Shown piece by piece: positions 35,564-45,990 of a stretch of DNA of 48,516 nucleotides. The notes below the pieces were generated by a model. The model searched no databases, had not been told where the DNA came from, and worked only from the letters and a program-made list of their open reading frames with translations. Source of the stretch: Neolentinus lepideus HHB14362 ss-1 (taxonomy: Eukaryota > Basidiomycota > Agaricomycetes > Gloeophyllales > Gloeophyllaceae); contig KV425682.1 of NCBI GenBank assembly GCA_001632425.1, positions 1 through 48,516 on the forward strand, written 5' to 3'. Position numbers and translations under genes: made by a program. Each line of letters begins with the position of its first letter. Positions within the stretch are counted from its first letter, which is position 1.

Positions 35564-38500
35564 TTATGATGCAGGTGTAGCTTGCTGAGATTGTGAACGA
35601 GTAGCCCAATTGAATAGTTGCCGCACGTCGCTCGTCGGGGGTGTATCCGCCGGTTGTCTCGGTTCAACGAGCAGACTATTGCCCAGGTCAGCGGTGTTCA
35701 TGACTGCGATTTGTCTACTCACCTGCGTCGGTATAGATCTTGGAGATCGCCACTAGACTTGGATCTTTCGAAAGCTGCATGCAAGTACTCTTGTGCCTCT
35801 GTGATCTCCTTTAGGCTGTAAGGCACCTGGAATCGGACCATATCTATTTCGTTGCATAAGTACAGGGGTCACGTCAATAGCAGCCAAGAACCAACCTTGC
35901 ACAATTCTATGCAGCTTGTGATACTTGTTGAAATTTAGGAGCTTCTTATCGGGCGCCAAAGGCGATGCACGATGCGAGGGATTGCCCTCACGGCAGAACG
36001 TGATGTCGGTCAAATAGAGACCTATAAAACAAGGAGTGAGCTACAGATCGCAGTGTCAACAAATGATGCTTACCAAGGAAGGGCACTGCTGGGGGCGCTG
36101 TGTTGCGAAGACGAGATCGATACTCATGATAGTTACGAGCGTGATCTGACAACTTCCGTAGCGACTCCAGCTGGACTTTGTTCTTCTGCGGCACCCCCTG
36201 AATGTGTGTCAATAACCGATAACCTTCAGTTCCATTGAAGGACCACTCACCAACCAGGTCTGATGCAGCCGCGATATAGTGGAAGAATCCAAGGCTGCTA
36301 GTATTGATCGGGAGGTACTGAAGTTGTTCAATCCCGTGCAACGCTAACATAGCTCATTCAATATTATACACACCGATCACAAGAACGGGAACTCACATCC
36401 GCGACCTTGATGAAGAACTTTACGAGACCCACACGTTTCTTCATGTCCAACTCGTTCAAGATACTCTCGGCAACCCAACCCGTAATGACAGTACTGAGTG
36501 AAGTCACAGCCGTGATATTCTTGTGAGAGGTCGCGCCTTCTTGCCCGATCTCCAATAGCTCCTCGGGTCGAATAGCGCAGTATAGATCGCACTCCATGAG
36601 GGTCAACTGACGTGCAAGCTCAGTTGCATCAAAATCCGTGATGGGAATAGACGAGAAGCTCTTATTCCTCAGCGATGACAGCAAACTCTTGTTCATCACA
36701 GGACGGGGGATCTCCGAAGGAGCAGAGAATGGAGGATTGATGGTAGCGCCGCGGTCGGCCATTCGATCCCATTGCAAATCCCTGTCTTGACTACGAGCAA
36801 TTATCAATTCTTGAATCCGCTGAGCTGGACCAGGAAACATCCGTGCCAGGGCATCCCGATTGAAAGCTGCAATCGTGGGCAACACCGGCTTGTCCGTAAG
36901 CGGACGCCAATTCGCTTCGAGCCACTTCGTAATGAGATTCGAAACGCGCAAGCGCACTGGCATACCCTTCCGCTGCTGCCAAACATACACGTCTTCCTGA
37001 GAAAGATTTGCTGGAGGGCGAAGGTTGTATCGCGCAATGATAGTATCAATAAGTTCAGCAGGTGAAGAGAACAGACGAAATGTCCCCCAGAATACATCCG
37101 AGATCCCGATGTCTACAAGAGAATCGTGTGGCGTCATCTTCTCTACCAAAGCTTGGAGTGTGGCGCCAACAAGGTGACCGTCAGTATTGTACGCGACATC
37201 CTCCAACGAGTAATCATGAGACAGCATCCACGACAGAGGATCATGACCGGGGAGTTCGGAGGATGGTATCGAAGGCAGGTCGCCGTTGAGTAGTTTCTCT
37301 TCAAGAGTCCTCGAAGAATCATGACGAGCATGACTACCTTCCCACGTCGTCTTGTCGTCTTCCATACGACTACTATGCAAACTAGGGGTCTGCAACCTGG
37401 GCGGTAGCGGGTCTGACGATATATCCAGAGGAGGTAGCACGGGAGGGCCGTCACGCTCCCGAGGAGACTGCACACGGTACTCATTCACACCTCCTAAACT
37501 TGGGCGCCAACCATCAACGGAAGTTTGAGGCATGTCCTGACGACGGTCAGGTGTATCCATGTCCGAGGATATCCGTGCTTGGATAGTCAGATACTCATCC
37601 TCCTCGTCCAGGAATTGCTGGCCAATAGTCAAGTGCGGTTCGCCCTTCACTTCACTAATAGCCGCCTGAACATCAGGATGGGGGACAACAGGGCTCATTT
37701 CTCCTGGCCCAGGCAAATAGACGATAAACTGCCTATCTCCCATCGTAGTGCGATTAAGGAAGAGCTTGATCGCGGTCACGCAATCCGCACCAGCCTTCAA
37801 GGCACCGGTCGCAGAGCGCAGCAACGCGTTCTTCTCATCTTCTTCCGTTGTAGTGGACCCAGGACTGGTGGTCAACAGGCGCACAGAGTCCGCTAAAGAC
37901 GTCGTCACGTTGTACAGCCCCTCACGCGCCGCGCGGAGCTGCCCTAATTTGTGTGGCGGCAACTGCGGGTGCTGCATGACCCCCTCGACGATCGTCAGCA
38001 GCTTGCAGACCATGTCCACGACCTCTCTAACAAGATCGTACATATGCCCGGTGCTCGACGCGTGCGACGTGCGCGAGTGCGAGTGCGCGTGGCCAATAAA
38101 GGCAGCAATGGTCGACAGGTACTGGTCGTGCGTGACGCGAAGCGCATCGAGGACCTGCGACGCAGGAGTAGGGCCAGATGGGAACTGCACAGAGGGCGGC
38201 GTCTTTATCGAGTCGCTCGATGAAGAGGAAGACGAGGAGTCAGAACTGCGTTCGCGCCCGTGTTCCGAAGCGCGTCTCTGCATCTGTCCTGGCGTCCGGG
38301 GCTGGTTCTTCGAAGTACCTTTAAGAGATGGCACAGGTGGGGCAGATTCGTCGCGCGCATTCGACACCCTGCGCGGTGTTCGCAAGTCGCCCGTGCTTTT
38401 CGCTCTGTATGCCCTTGGCGTAGCCGTCATGTCGCGCTGTCGAGCCCAAGATCTGTGTACAATTCCATTCGTCGTCCACTGGGGTTTATCCCTCTCTCCG

Positions 38501-39684
38501 CCACCGCCAGGGTCCTGATTCTCTTTCCGCTCGCTTTGTCCGCCGTCAGAATATAGACTACTCTCAGAGGCCCAGCTCCGAGGGTCTGGCAGCTCGATCC
38601 CGCATTGAGTTGCAGTAGCGAGGAAACGGCGGCAGTGCGCGAAGAGTGTTCCCGCGAGTTTGAGCATGGACTCTGTTTCGGTCTCCGTCTTCTCGTCGTC
38701 GTCGGTGTCTTCGCCTGCTTTCTTGGTCTGTGCTACTAAGGCTGCGAGTATGGACAGGACTTGGGTGCGCTCTTGTGCGAGATGTGGGAACTCTTTTAGA
38801 CGAGGTGCATCGCGCTGTAGACATTCTATTGAGGAGAGCATGGTCCGTACGGCAACGATGATTGATGCAGTTGAGGGTTGGAAGTGGGATATCCGGTTTG
38901 ACCGTACTGACGTCTGCAGTACAGACATGCCGTGAAGTAGTGGGACCATGAGGGGAGGGCAATACTCGTCAAACTCAGACGTTTCTAGTTCCGTTGAAAA
39001 CCGGCCATGCCGCGGTGATGGTGTGCTGGCCCATGAGGTCGCAGAGACCGTAGATTGAGTATGCACATGACCAGGCTGCCAACGCTAGAGGGAAATTATA
39101 TCAGAATAACTACAAGAGTGGGGGACAAGATTACTTACTGAACTTCTAGGCAATTCTTCCTCCGTTAAGGAGCTCACGTGAGCAGATACATAATTGCTGG
39201 GAAACCATCCCCGTTTCCCATCGAACTCTCCATCCCACCACCCGCTGGGATCACGATTTAGGACACGAATAATTTGCCCAGCTCCGAAGGATAAGTAGAT
39301 GCCGTTGGAAGTTTGAGGTATATAGTCATGCATGGCAAGAACGAAATCAGAAGAGGTGCGAGGAGATGGAGTCGCAGAAGATGAGGCAAAATTGGAGATA
39401 TGCTGTCTGGACGTTCCAGCCGCGGACGAAGAGGCTTGGGAAACATGAAGGGATGAAGGGGAAGTTGTGTCGGATGAAGGAAGGGGGGATACTGCTGATG
39501 ATGTTGAGGCGGTCGAAGCAGAGGTCGGGCTTCGCATGCGATTCTTCACAGAGTTCGCGGATGAGCCGTGTTTTGAATGTACAGAACTGGGAGTAATGGG
39601 ACGAGCAATGCCTTTGCCTTTGCCTGAAGTAGGACCAACACCCCGATGGACAGACGTATCAATCCTGAGACCCGTCAAAGGCAT
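35564..39684 (-). CDS. SH3-domain Ras guanine nucleotide exchange factor (Cdc25 type)
   Basis: Exons 39684-39139, 39084-36397, 36343-36251, 36197-36074, 36021-35896, 35843-35723 and 35657-35564 give 1263 residues. An SH3 domain lies near residues 112-170 (VLAMHDYIPQTSNGIYLSF, DPSGWWDGEFDGKRGWFPSN). A helical middle part and disordered linkers follow. A RasGEF-N module begins near GHLVGATLQALVEKMTPHDS. The catalytic RasGEF domain has ELARQLTLMECDLYCAIRPE, ILNELDMKKRVGLVKFFIKV, NFSTSRSILAALDSSTISRL, LSDHARNYHEYRSRL and FLTD-type sequence LYLTDITFCREGNPS. It should load GTP on Ras and so act upstream of cAMP or MAPK signalling. SH3 plus Cdc25-type GEF matches fungal Cdc25/Ste6 proteins. All exon phases agree and no damage is visible. 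Confidence 0.95.
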
Positions 39685-40761
39685 GCTTTAAGGATGGCAA
39701 TGTGACTTGGGAGGGTATCCAGTTAAACTAGCCAATTGAAAACATGTAAAGTTGGTCAAACGTCCAAGACGCTTGAGGAGAACTCAGCAGCGATACTCAC
39801 AGGTAATTGGTGACACCTTGACTACGGACGGACACGAATCGGATCTAGCCAGGTGCTTTGCGATCGACCACAGATGGTCCGTGGAGCGAAAATATACGTG
39901 AAAACCAGTAGTAGGGAAGACGAAGAGAGCTACAAAACGAATGGCCAGGCTCCTGCGTTTAGGAGGAATACCCGAGATTCGGAGACGGTTGAAAGGAATA
40001 TTGCTGCAGGGTACAAAAGAACGGCAGCGAGATGACAAGTCAAAAATATATGAGACGAGCTGCAGTTCAAGCGGAGAGGCGCAGGGAGGAATGGACGCGA
40101 GAGGGAGGCAGCAGGAAGGGAGACTGGCACGAGTTAATGCATCCCGAAGGTGGCGTTGAGCAGAACGCGGTGGTTGAACGATCTCCAAACACGATCAAAC
40201 TCTCCCACGTGCCTAATATCCGTTGCCGAGATCCTTTCACGGTTCACCAGATCCTTCAGCGTTCCATGTCTCGCCGACACCGCTTGTTGGGTTGAATTCT
40301 TAGATACTGATATCCTTGTAGACTATCGGGTGGTCTGTTAATGCTGCTGACGACATGCTTCTAATGGGAGTCGTTGCCATGGAGAGAAGACACTGCTCTC
40401 TGTTATGAGAACCATGATCAAATAAAATAAAAGGTTGGCCCAGCTTCTGGCGGCTTTGACCCATTCGGAAACTTTCAGCTGCATCCTTCCAGAACCGTCG
40501 CCGAAGCATTTCTTTCCATTAGTGTGTCACAGAATCGTGGTCTGCATTTACTGCACCTGTAATAGTTCTCCTGCTCTCAGTCTCAATACAAAGACGGTCT
40601 CTCTCCAGTATTCCTCTCCGGAGACACTTGCTAAATAAAGCGGTCGAGATCTATATGACAGCAGCTAGGATCTTGATATCCGGCTTAGCGCACAATCATA
40701 TTCGCCACAAGCCCCTATTCACAAGATATCACTCCGAAAATAACAACTCTTGCCAACTGTT
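39685..40761. other. Intergenic region between divergent genes
   Basis: 1.08 kb between the RasGEF and transporter start codons. Several open frames of 60-130 codons overlap on both strands but none has a recognisable motif. AATAAAATAAAAGG near 40421 is A-rich. Most of this is probably the two promoters and 5' UTRs. Confidence 0.5.
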
Positions 40762-42795
40762 ATGATTGACAAGTTAGCATCGAAGATTAACAGCACGAGG
40801 AAGTTACGCCTGACACTGTTTGGCCGGTCACTTTTGCTGGTTATATGTGAGCTTCTCGCCAACGCGATTTGTTGGATCGTATGTGCGAGCCTGTTCAGCA
40901 AGACCGCGGGATCGCGCCCTATCCTAAGTCTCGCGTTATTAGCATGGGTTCGTATCATTAGCTTTTGGGTACGAAGATCATTCCAAGGCTGACGGCTTCG
41001 TGTAGACGATCGGGCTTCGTCACGGTATGATTCGATGCGGTACAACGGGAAAGCTCACGTACAAATACTCATATAGCCCTCGACGCCGATCATATTAGGT
41101 GACGTTTTACCAGCAGGTGCGCTTTCGAGAACATCTCTCACACTGAACGCATTCGACCCTTGACGCATCAGCTCGTCTAGTTCGATGCATGACTGACACA
41201 ACGCTATCGCCCCAGCGCCATCGATAACGCAACGCGCGGTTTAATCAGTTTGGGCCAACTGCCTGTCACCTGCGGCCTTTTCTTCTCCCTGGGGCACAGT
41301 ACAGTTGTCATCGCTGTGGTCAGTCAGCCCCCGTTTCACTTTCCATGTCGGTGTCAATCATATTGAAACGCTCTAGAATGTTGCGATCGCCATTAGCACG
41401 AGTGTGTACGAGAAAATGAATGGTGTCGGCCAGGTGGGCGGGATAGTCGGTATGATTCGAACCTGGTTAGCGCCTTGGTCGCAAATCACGAATAAATGAC
41501 ACAGGCAGCGCCGTAAGCGCCTCCTTCCTGTTTATCGTTGGGCTAGCAAATTCGATTATCCTGTGGAAGATTATACGAAGACGAAGAGCGGTAAACAAGG
41601 CACACCTGTCTGCCTATGAATTGATCTCTCACCAGAGCTATTTAGGAAAAGGCCAGCCGTAAACGTGAAATCGAGCATGGGGCTACCGTGTCAGACCCGG
41701 AGACACATGTAAAAGTCAATGACAATATGCTAATGATGCGGATCTTGGGCCCCGTCGTCAAATTCGTCAATCTGCCATGGAAGGTAAGCCTTTCCGAGTC
41801 ATCCACCCTCGATAACTTTGGAACCCAGGTCACCACAACAGATGTACCCCGTCGGCCTTCTCTTTGGCTTCGGTACGGACATCTCATCTCCCACCTCGTA
41901 TTTGCGAACCTCAAGGTAACGACTAGGGTTCGACACCGCATCATCGATCGCCCTCCTAGCAGTATCGGGTATCGCGAAGCGAAGCGCTGACGGTGCCGCA
42001 ATCCGTCCGGGAGACATAGTCATTCTACCGGTAATCCCTCAACTCGTCCCTCCTGCATCATTCGTTGATTTAACGGCTTTACAGCTACTGTTTACAGCTG
42101 GAATGAGCCTCGTAGACTCTCTAGACTCGGTGCTCATGGTCTACTCATACTCCGACTTCTCAGAGCATTCTCTGGCTCTATTCCGCGGACACGGCACGGT
42201 CGAGAATCCCGCAGATGCTACTCCCGCTATTGATGTAGAGAAGACCGATGTAGAAGGTCAACAGAAGCAAGACCCGGACGACTCGGAGGCCCACCCCTCG
42301 AATGAAGCCGCACAGCTCAGGACAGACGACATTATGGAACTCAAACACAATACCATGTCAACCCTCAGCATCGTCCTCACTCTGATGAGCATCCTGGTCG
42401 CATTCAGGTACGCCCCTTCCCCTACCTCTTCAACAAACGTCTATCCTCCTCCCCCAAACCCCCACTTACTTCACATCCTGCGATCCAGCATCTCCCTAAT
42501 CACCACCATGGGCCTCATTGGCGACAACTGCCACCAGTGCCAGTCCGCCGCGAACGCCGACGGCGGCGGCGGGCTAGCGGGGCGTTGGTGGCGAGGGTGG
42601 GCGAAGGCAAGTGCGACTCAGCCACAATAATCATTAGCATTTGTTCTAACCTCTCCTCGGAAGGCCAACGACAATTCGGGCTATATCGGAGCTGGAATCG
42701 TCGGGTGCTTCTTGCTCGTGGTCTCGCTGTGGTACGGCCACCGTTTTGCGCAGAGAAAGGTGCAAGAATGGAAAGAGAAGGGCGGTGCGCGCTGA
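40762..42795 (+). CDS. Nickel/cobalt transporter (NiCoT family)
   Basis: High-affinity Ni2+/Co2+ permease of the plasma membrane, which in fungi usually feeds urease. Twelve exons: 40762-40947, 41006-41024, 41077-41098, 41216-41318, 41377-41449, 41505-41590, 41646-41783, 41842-41872, 41927-42030, 42085-42407, 42489-42606 and 42664-42795, giving 444 residues. All four family motifs are seen: RHALDADHI in helix 2, FSLGHSTVV, GFDTASSIALL and AGMSLVDSLDSVLM. About eight hydrophobic helices fit the family, with a large acidic loop (about 275-335) and a Cys/His segment (GDNCHQCQS). The first motif is assembled across two microexons of 19 and 22 nt. The last intron (42607-42663) has a GC donor (GCAAGT). 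All phases agree and no defect was found. Confidence 0.92.
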
Positions 42796-43104
42796 GGGTG
42801 AGGGTATATTAGTATGAACAGGGTAAAAATATCGCACCGAGAGGGCGAGGCGTGAACGGAGTATACAGCGTCCCGATCCCAGAAAGATGGTGTAAGAAGT
42901 TAACGTAAACAATATATCACTAGTATTCAATGTTAATAAGTCCACTATGTTTCAACTAGTACAGATAAATAAATAAGATCGCGAATGCCATAACTAAGCC
43001 TACACCGCAAACCCCGTCGACACACCAGCAGTGGGCGAGCACAAACGCTCACCTGTGCGCATCCAATCCTATCCGTGTAAGCACAAACAGAACAAGTAGA
43101 TATG
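42796..43104. other. Intergenic region between convergent genes
   Basis: 309 bp between the transporter stop and the inferred metacaspase stop. No gene or repeat visible. Confidence 0.5.
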
Positions 43105-45246
43105 TTAGAGATAACGATAACACAAAGTCCCAAAAAGCCCATCAGTCAGCCAGGCGTCCGCAGTCAATGCTGTGCGCAAGTCCACATCCTCAAAACGAAA
43201 AAATATTATCCAAATTCTAGTACCGAAAGTCAGTCTCCAACACAGCCTGAGAAACAGTCACTCACCATCTTCTTCCGACTGCCCAACTAGAAGCATGTCC
43301 TGCTCAGCACACCATTTACATCGAGCATCGGAGCGGACTTACCTGCGCTCTCTGATACCCCAAGGCCGACATCGCATCGTCCTCCTCTCCCTCCTCCGCC
43401 AGCGCCGCAAGGTCCTTCGTCTGCCCTTCGTGAGGGCCATCCTCGTTCTCCGGCAGTGTGGCGCGGATGTTCCAGATGAGCTCTTCCATCGAGTGCCTGT
43501 ACGAGCCGGGGATGAGTGCGGGTGGAAAGGGAGGGGGAACGGCTTACGCGATGCGTTCCATCAGCTTACGGAACGTCGGATGAGGATCTTTCTCCAGCGA
43601 CTTGATCAGTGCCTGGGAATAATGACGATTTCAGCAATATGCCAGTGGCGAAGAATGCAACTTACGTACCCTAGTAAGGAACCCGCCCTCCGGCCCCTCA
43701 AATATCGTCTGGTCGTCCTCGCACGCCGCAAACGAAATCTTCACGGCCACGGCATTAACCAAGCACACACCAACTCGAAACACAGCTACATACCACCCTC
43801 GGCCGCTCCGTCGGGCTCTCCACACAGTCCCCATCACACGTCCCCATCGGCATCCTCTCCGGGCTCGCCTCGCTCCGCAAATCTAGCCCGCGGTCGAGCA
43901 GCGCGCCCCACGTCTGGGCGTCCCAGTCGCGCGATATCGCGCGGGCACTCCGCGGGCTCGCGAGGATCGAAGACGCACGGCTAGACACGCGCACCCGCGC
44001 GCGGCCGCGGCCGCGCTTCGACGGCCCGCGGGAGAGCTGCTGCACGACGGGGCTGACGGTATCGAGTTCGCGCTCGACGGTGCCCTTGAGCATGTCGTGC
44101 GCGGGGGAGTTGGAGGAGGGGTCGGTGCCCGTGCGCCGCCGTTGTTGGAGGCTGCCGAGCCAGGAGGGACAGCAGGTGCAGTCTTGGGGTTTGTGAGAAT
44201 AAGGGATAACAGATGAAAAGACGGAAGCGGGCTTACCTAACGCGTGCCGGCGAACTGGCGGGGAAGGGTGGTTGGTTGGTGACCATGGAGTGAGGGGCAA
44301 TGAATGGTTGGACGAACCTTGCCGGCTTTCCACTCGCTGTCCTTCGCCCCACGGGAACGGGTGGTTGCACCGGTAGTGCTCTAGATCTGTGGAGGCACAA
44401 TCAGGTGAGGCAAACTTGGTGATATAGGAAACGTACCGAGCAGAGTACCGGAATGACAGCAATCGAATACAGCCTGCATAGATTCAGCAATGCCTTACCT
44501 GTTCCGCCTACCAGTATACTCACCATGAGTGTGCACCCTATTGGAAGGGGGTCGACCAAGAACCGTCTGAGTTCCTGTATAATACAAAAGTAATCAGTCT
44601 TCCGTGCAACATGTGCTGTTGAGTAAAGTGCGTCACCTTGTCGTATAAAAACGCGTTGTCGCATGTTACGATACACTCGTCCATGCCGTCTTCTTCCAAA
44701 CTTGACTTTGACTCTTCTTGGAAGCCATGGCCAGAGACTGCATGCAGTCAGCTCACACTCACGTGTCAGCGTGCAGAGCAAAGAACGTACAATGGATGAC
44801 AAGCATATCCCCGTCGCGAGCGTCGAACACGAGGTGCTGTATTCCGCGAAGCTGGGAATGTCATTTCAGTCACCCGTGCTCCGACAGCAGATTTCCAAGT
44901 GCGAACCAAGTTTTCTTTCGTGGGCTGGAGCGTAGGCTCGACGCCGTCATCTATCATAACAGTGATGTCCTGCTCTCGCCATTGATACACTCCTGAGCAG
45001 ATGCGCCCAAGTTAATGGCTGCTTGGCGCGTCCCTGGCGTAGAGACGCGCAGAGATCGTGATACTTACTGATGAGGAACTCTTTAAAGTCGGCTACATCC
45101 TTGTGGGCGCACTCGAGCTCACCCGGCCAATCTTGGGAGTACTTGATGCCTACGAGCAGAGCCTTCTTGCGAGGATCTCTGCGAATAACATCAGACGCAA
45201 AGCCCAGGGCGGAGGGGGAAGTGTCGATTTGCAGTTTCTTTGCCAT
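43105..45246 (-). CDS. Metacaspase (peptidase family C14)
   Basis: Arg/Lys-specific, Ca-dependent cysteine protease linked to stress response and aggregate clearance in fungi. The first exon (45246-45069) codes for the p20 start RKKALLVGIKYSQDWPGELE. Later exons give VYQWREQDITVMIDDGVEPT, FDARDGDMLVIHFSGHGFQ with the catalytic His, a CDNAFLYDK segment and AVFDCCHSGTLLDLEH with the catalytic Cys. A long Ser/Pro/Arg-rich linker follows, then the p10 part with ISFAACEDDQTIFEGPEGGF, ALIKSLEKDPHPTFRKLMER and HSMEELIWNIRATLPEN. The N-terminus lacks the Pro/Gln prodomain of type I metacaspases, but one could lie in upstream exons. The usual GHG-G-Q has Phe in place of the third Gly. The last exon is uncertain: a stop near 43256 is an alternative to 43105. 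Confidence 0.85.
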
Positions 45247-45608
45247 GGATGCGTCGACTCACGGAAAGCTGCAGGAGATATGTTCTCTGTCTAGTACAAA
45301 GTATAGCTCATATATGTATGTGATAACAGGCTTGACTGGTGATCCGAACTGGAGGCAATGCGACGGAACGGACGTACGATCGCCGAACCGACGTCGATGG
45401 CGGTGCACGCGCGTACGATCACCTGATCCAACACGTGTAATTTTCTCTGTGCCATCTTTGCACGCGTCAATCAAGGGGCCGGCGACTACAAAATGTTGAT
45501 CAAGAGGTATTTCTCGCCCTCTGATTGGCTGATAATACCTTTTGATCGGGTTTAAACTGAGGTTTACACGAGTTTAATCAACTCCGTGTACACGCTCTGC
45601 GCGTTTTC
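45247..45608. other. Region between metacaspase and retroelement
   Basis: 362 bp. CGTACGATC occurs twice (about 45374 and 45411). No gene found. The true left end of the retroelement may lie here. Confidence 0.4.
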
Positions 45609-45635
45609 CTGCTCGACGCCGCGTCTGTCGAGCAG
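45609..45635. repeat. Inverted repeat CTGCTCGAC / GTCGAGCAG
   Basis: Perfect 9-bp arms at 45609-45617 and 45627-45635 with a 9-nt GC-rich loop, in the leader of the retroelement. Confidence 0.8.
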
Positions 45636-45641
45636 CGTATC

Positions 45642-45707
45642 CCGTACCGCTCCGCACGTTAGTACGGCGTAACCCGCTCCGCTCCGCGCGTCCAATTGTA
45701 CGGCGTA
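45642..45707 (+). repeat. Two imperfect tandem units ending in TACGGCGTA
   Basis: Units at 45642-45671 and 45674-45707 share CCGCTCCGC and end in TACGGCGTA. They lie between the two hairpins of the retroelement leader. Confidence 0.65.
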
Positions 45708-45771
45708 TCCTTTGTCCCTCGTAAGTATCACATCAGCAGACAGCGGATGTGATCGACGAGAGGGGGGCTCT

Positions 45772-45845
45772 CCTGGGAGGACAGATTATAAACTGGAGTT
45801 CGGTCGGTCGCCACTCCCTCCAGTTTCCACCGCTGTCCTCCCAGG
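45772..45845. repeat. Two-part hairpin in the retroelement leader
   Basis: Outer arms CCTGGGAGGACAG (45772-45784) and CTGTCCTCCCAGG (45833-45845) pair over 13 bp without mismatch. Inner arms AAACTGGAG (45790-45798) and CTCCAGTTT (45818-45826) pair over 9 bp, leaving a 19-nt loop. The next bases after the outer 3' arm are TGAGT, so the right arm includes a GT that could act as a splice donor. Confidence 0.85.
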
Positions 45846-45909
45846 TGAGTAGCCTTCGTACCGCAGTCGGTAACGCTCACTGACTCAGTTTCCGCCGCTG
45901 TCCTCCCAG
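45821..45909 (+). repeat. Direct repeat of 24 nt, one mismatch, 65 nt apart
   Basis: Copies at 45821-45844 and 45886-45909 differ at one base (A or G). Each contains the right arm of the hairpin (CTGTCCTCCCAG), so the single left arm at 45772-45784 can pair with either copy. Confidence 0.85.
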
Positions 45910-45990
45910 CATAGCTGTAGCTCAGGCTTTCGAGCATATATTGTCGTACCCTACTCCCATCTAATTATATCATATCATTACTTCTAATCA

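Noticed and set aside
37748..38518. Plus-strand open frame of 256 codons
   Set aside because: Antisense to the large RasGEF exon, whose minus-strand frame holds clear family motifs.
41449..41520. tRNA-like B box (GGTTCGAATC on the minus strand)
   Set aside because: No matching A box, no T-stem pairing and no acceptor stem. The sequence is a normal intron of the nickel transporter.
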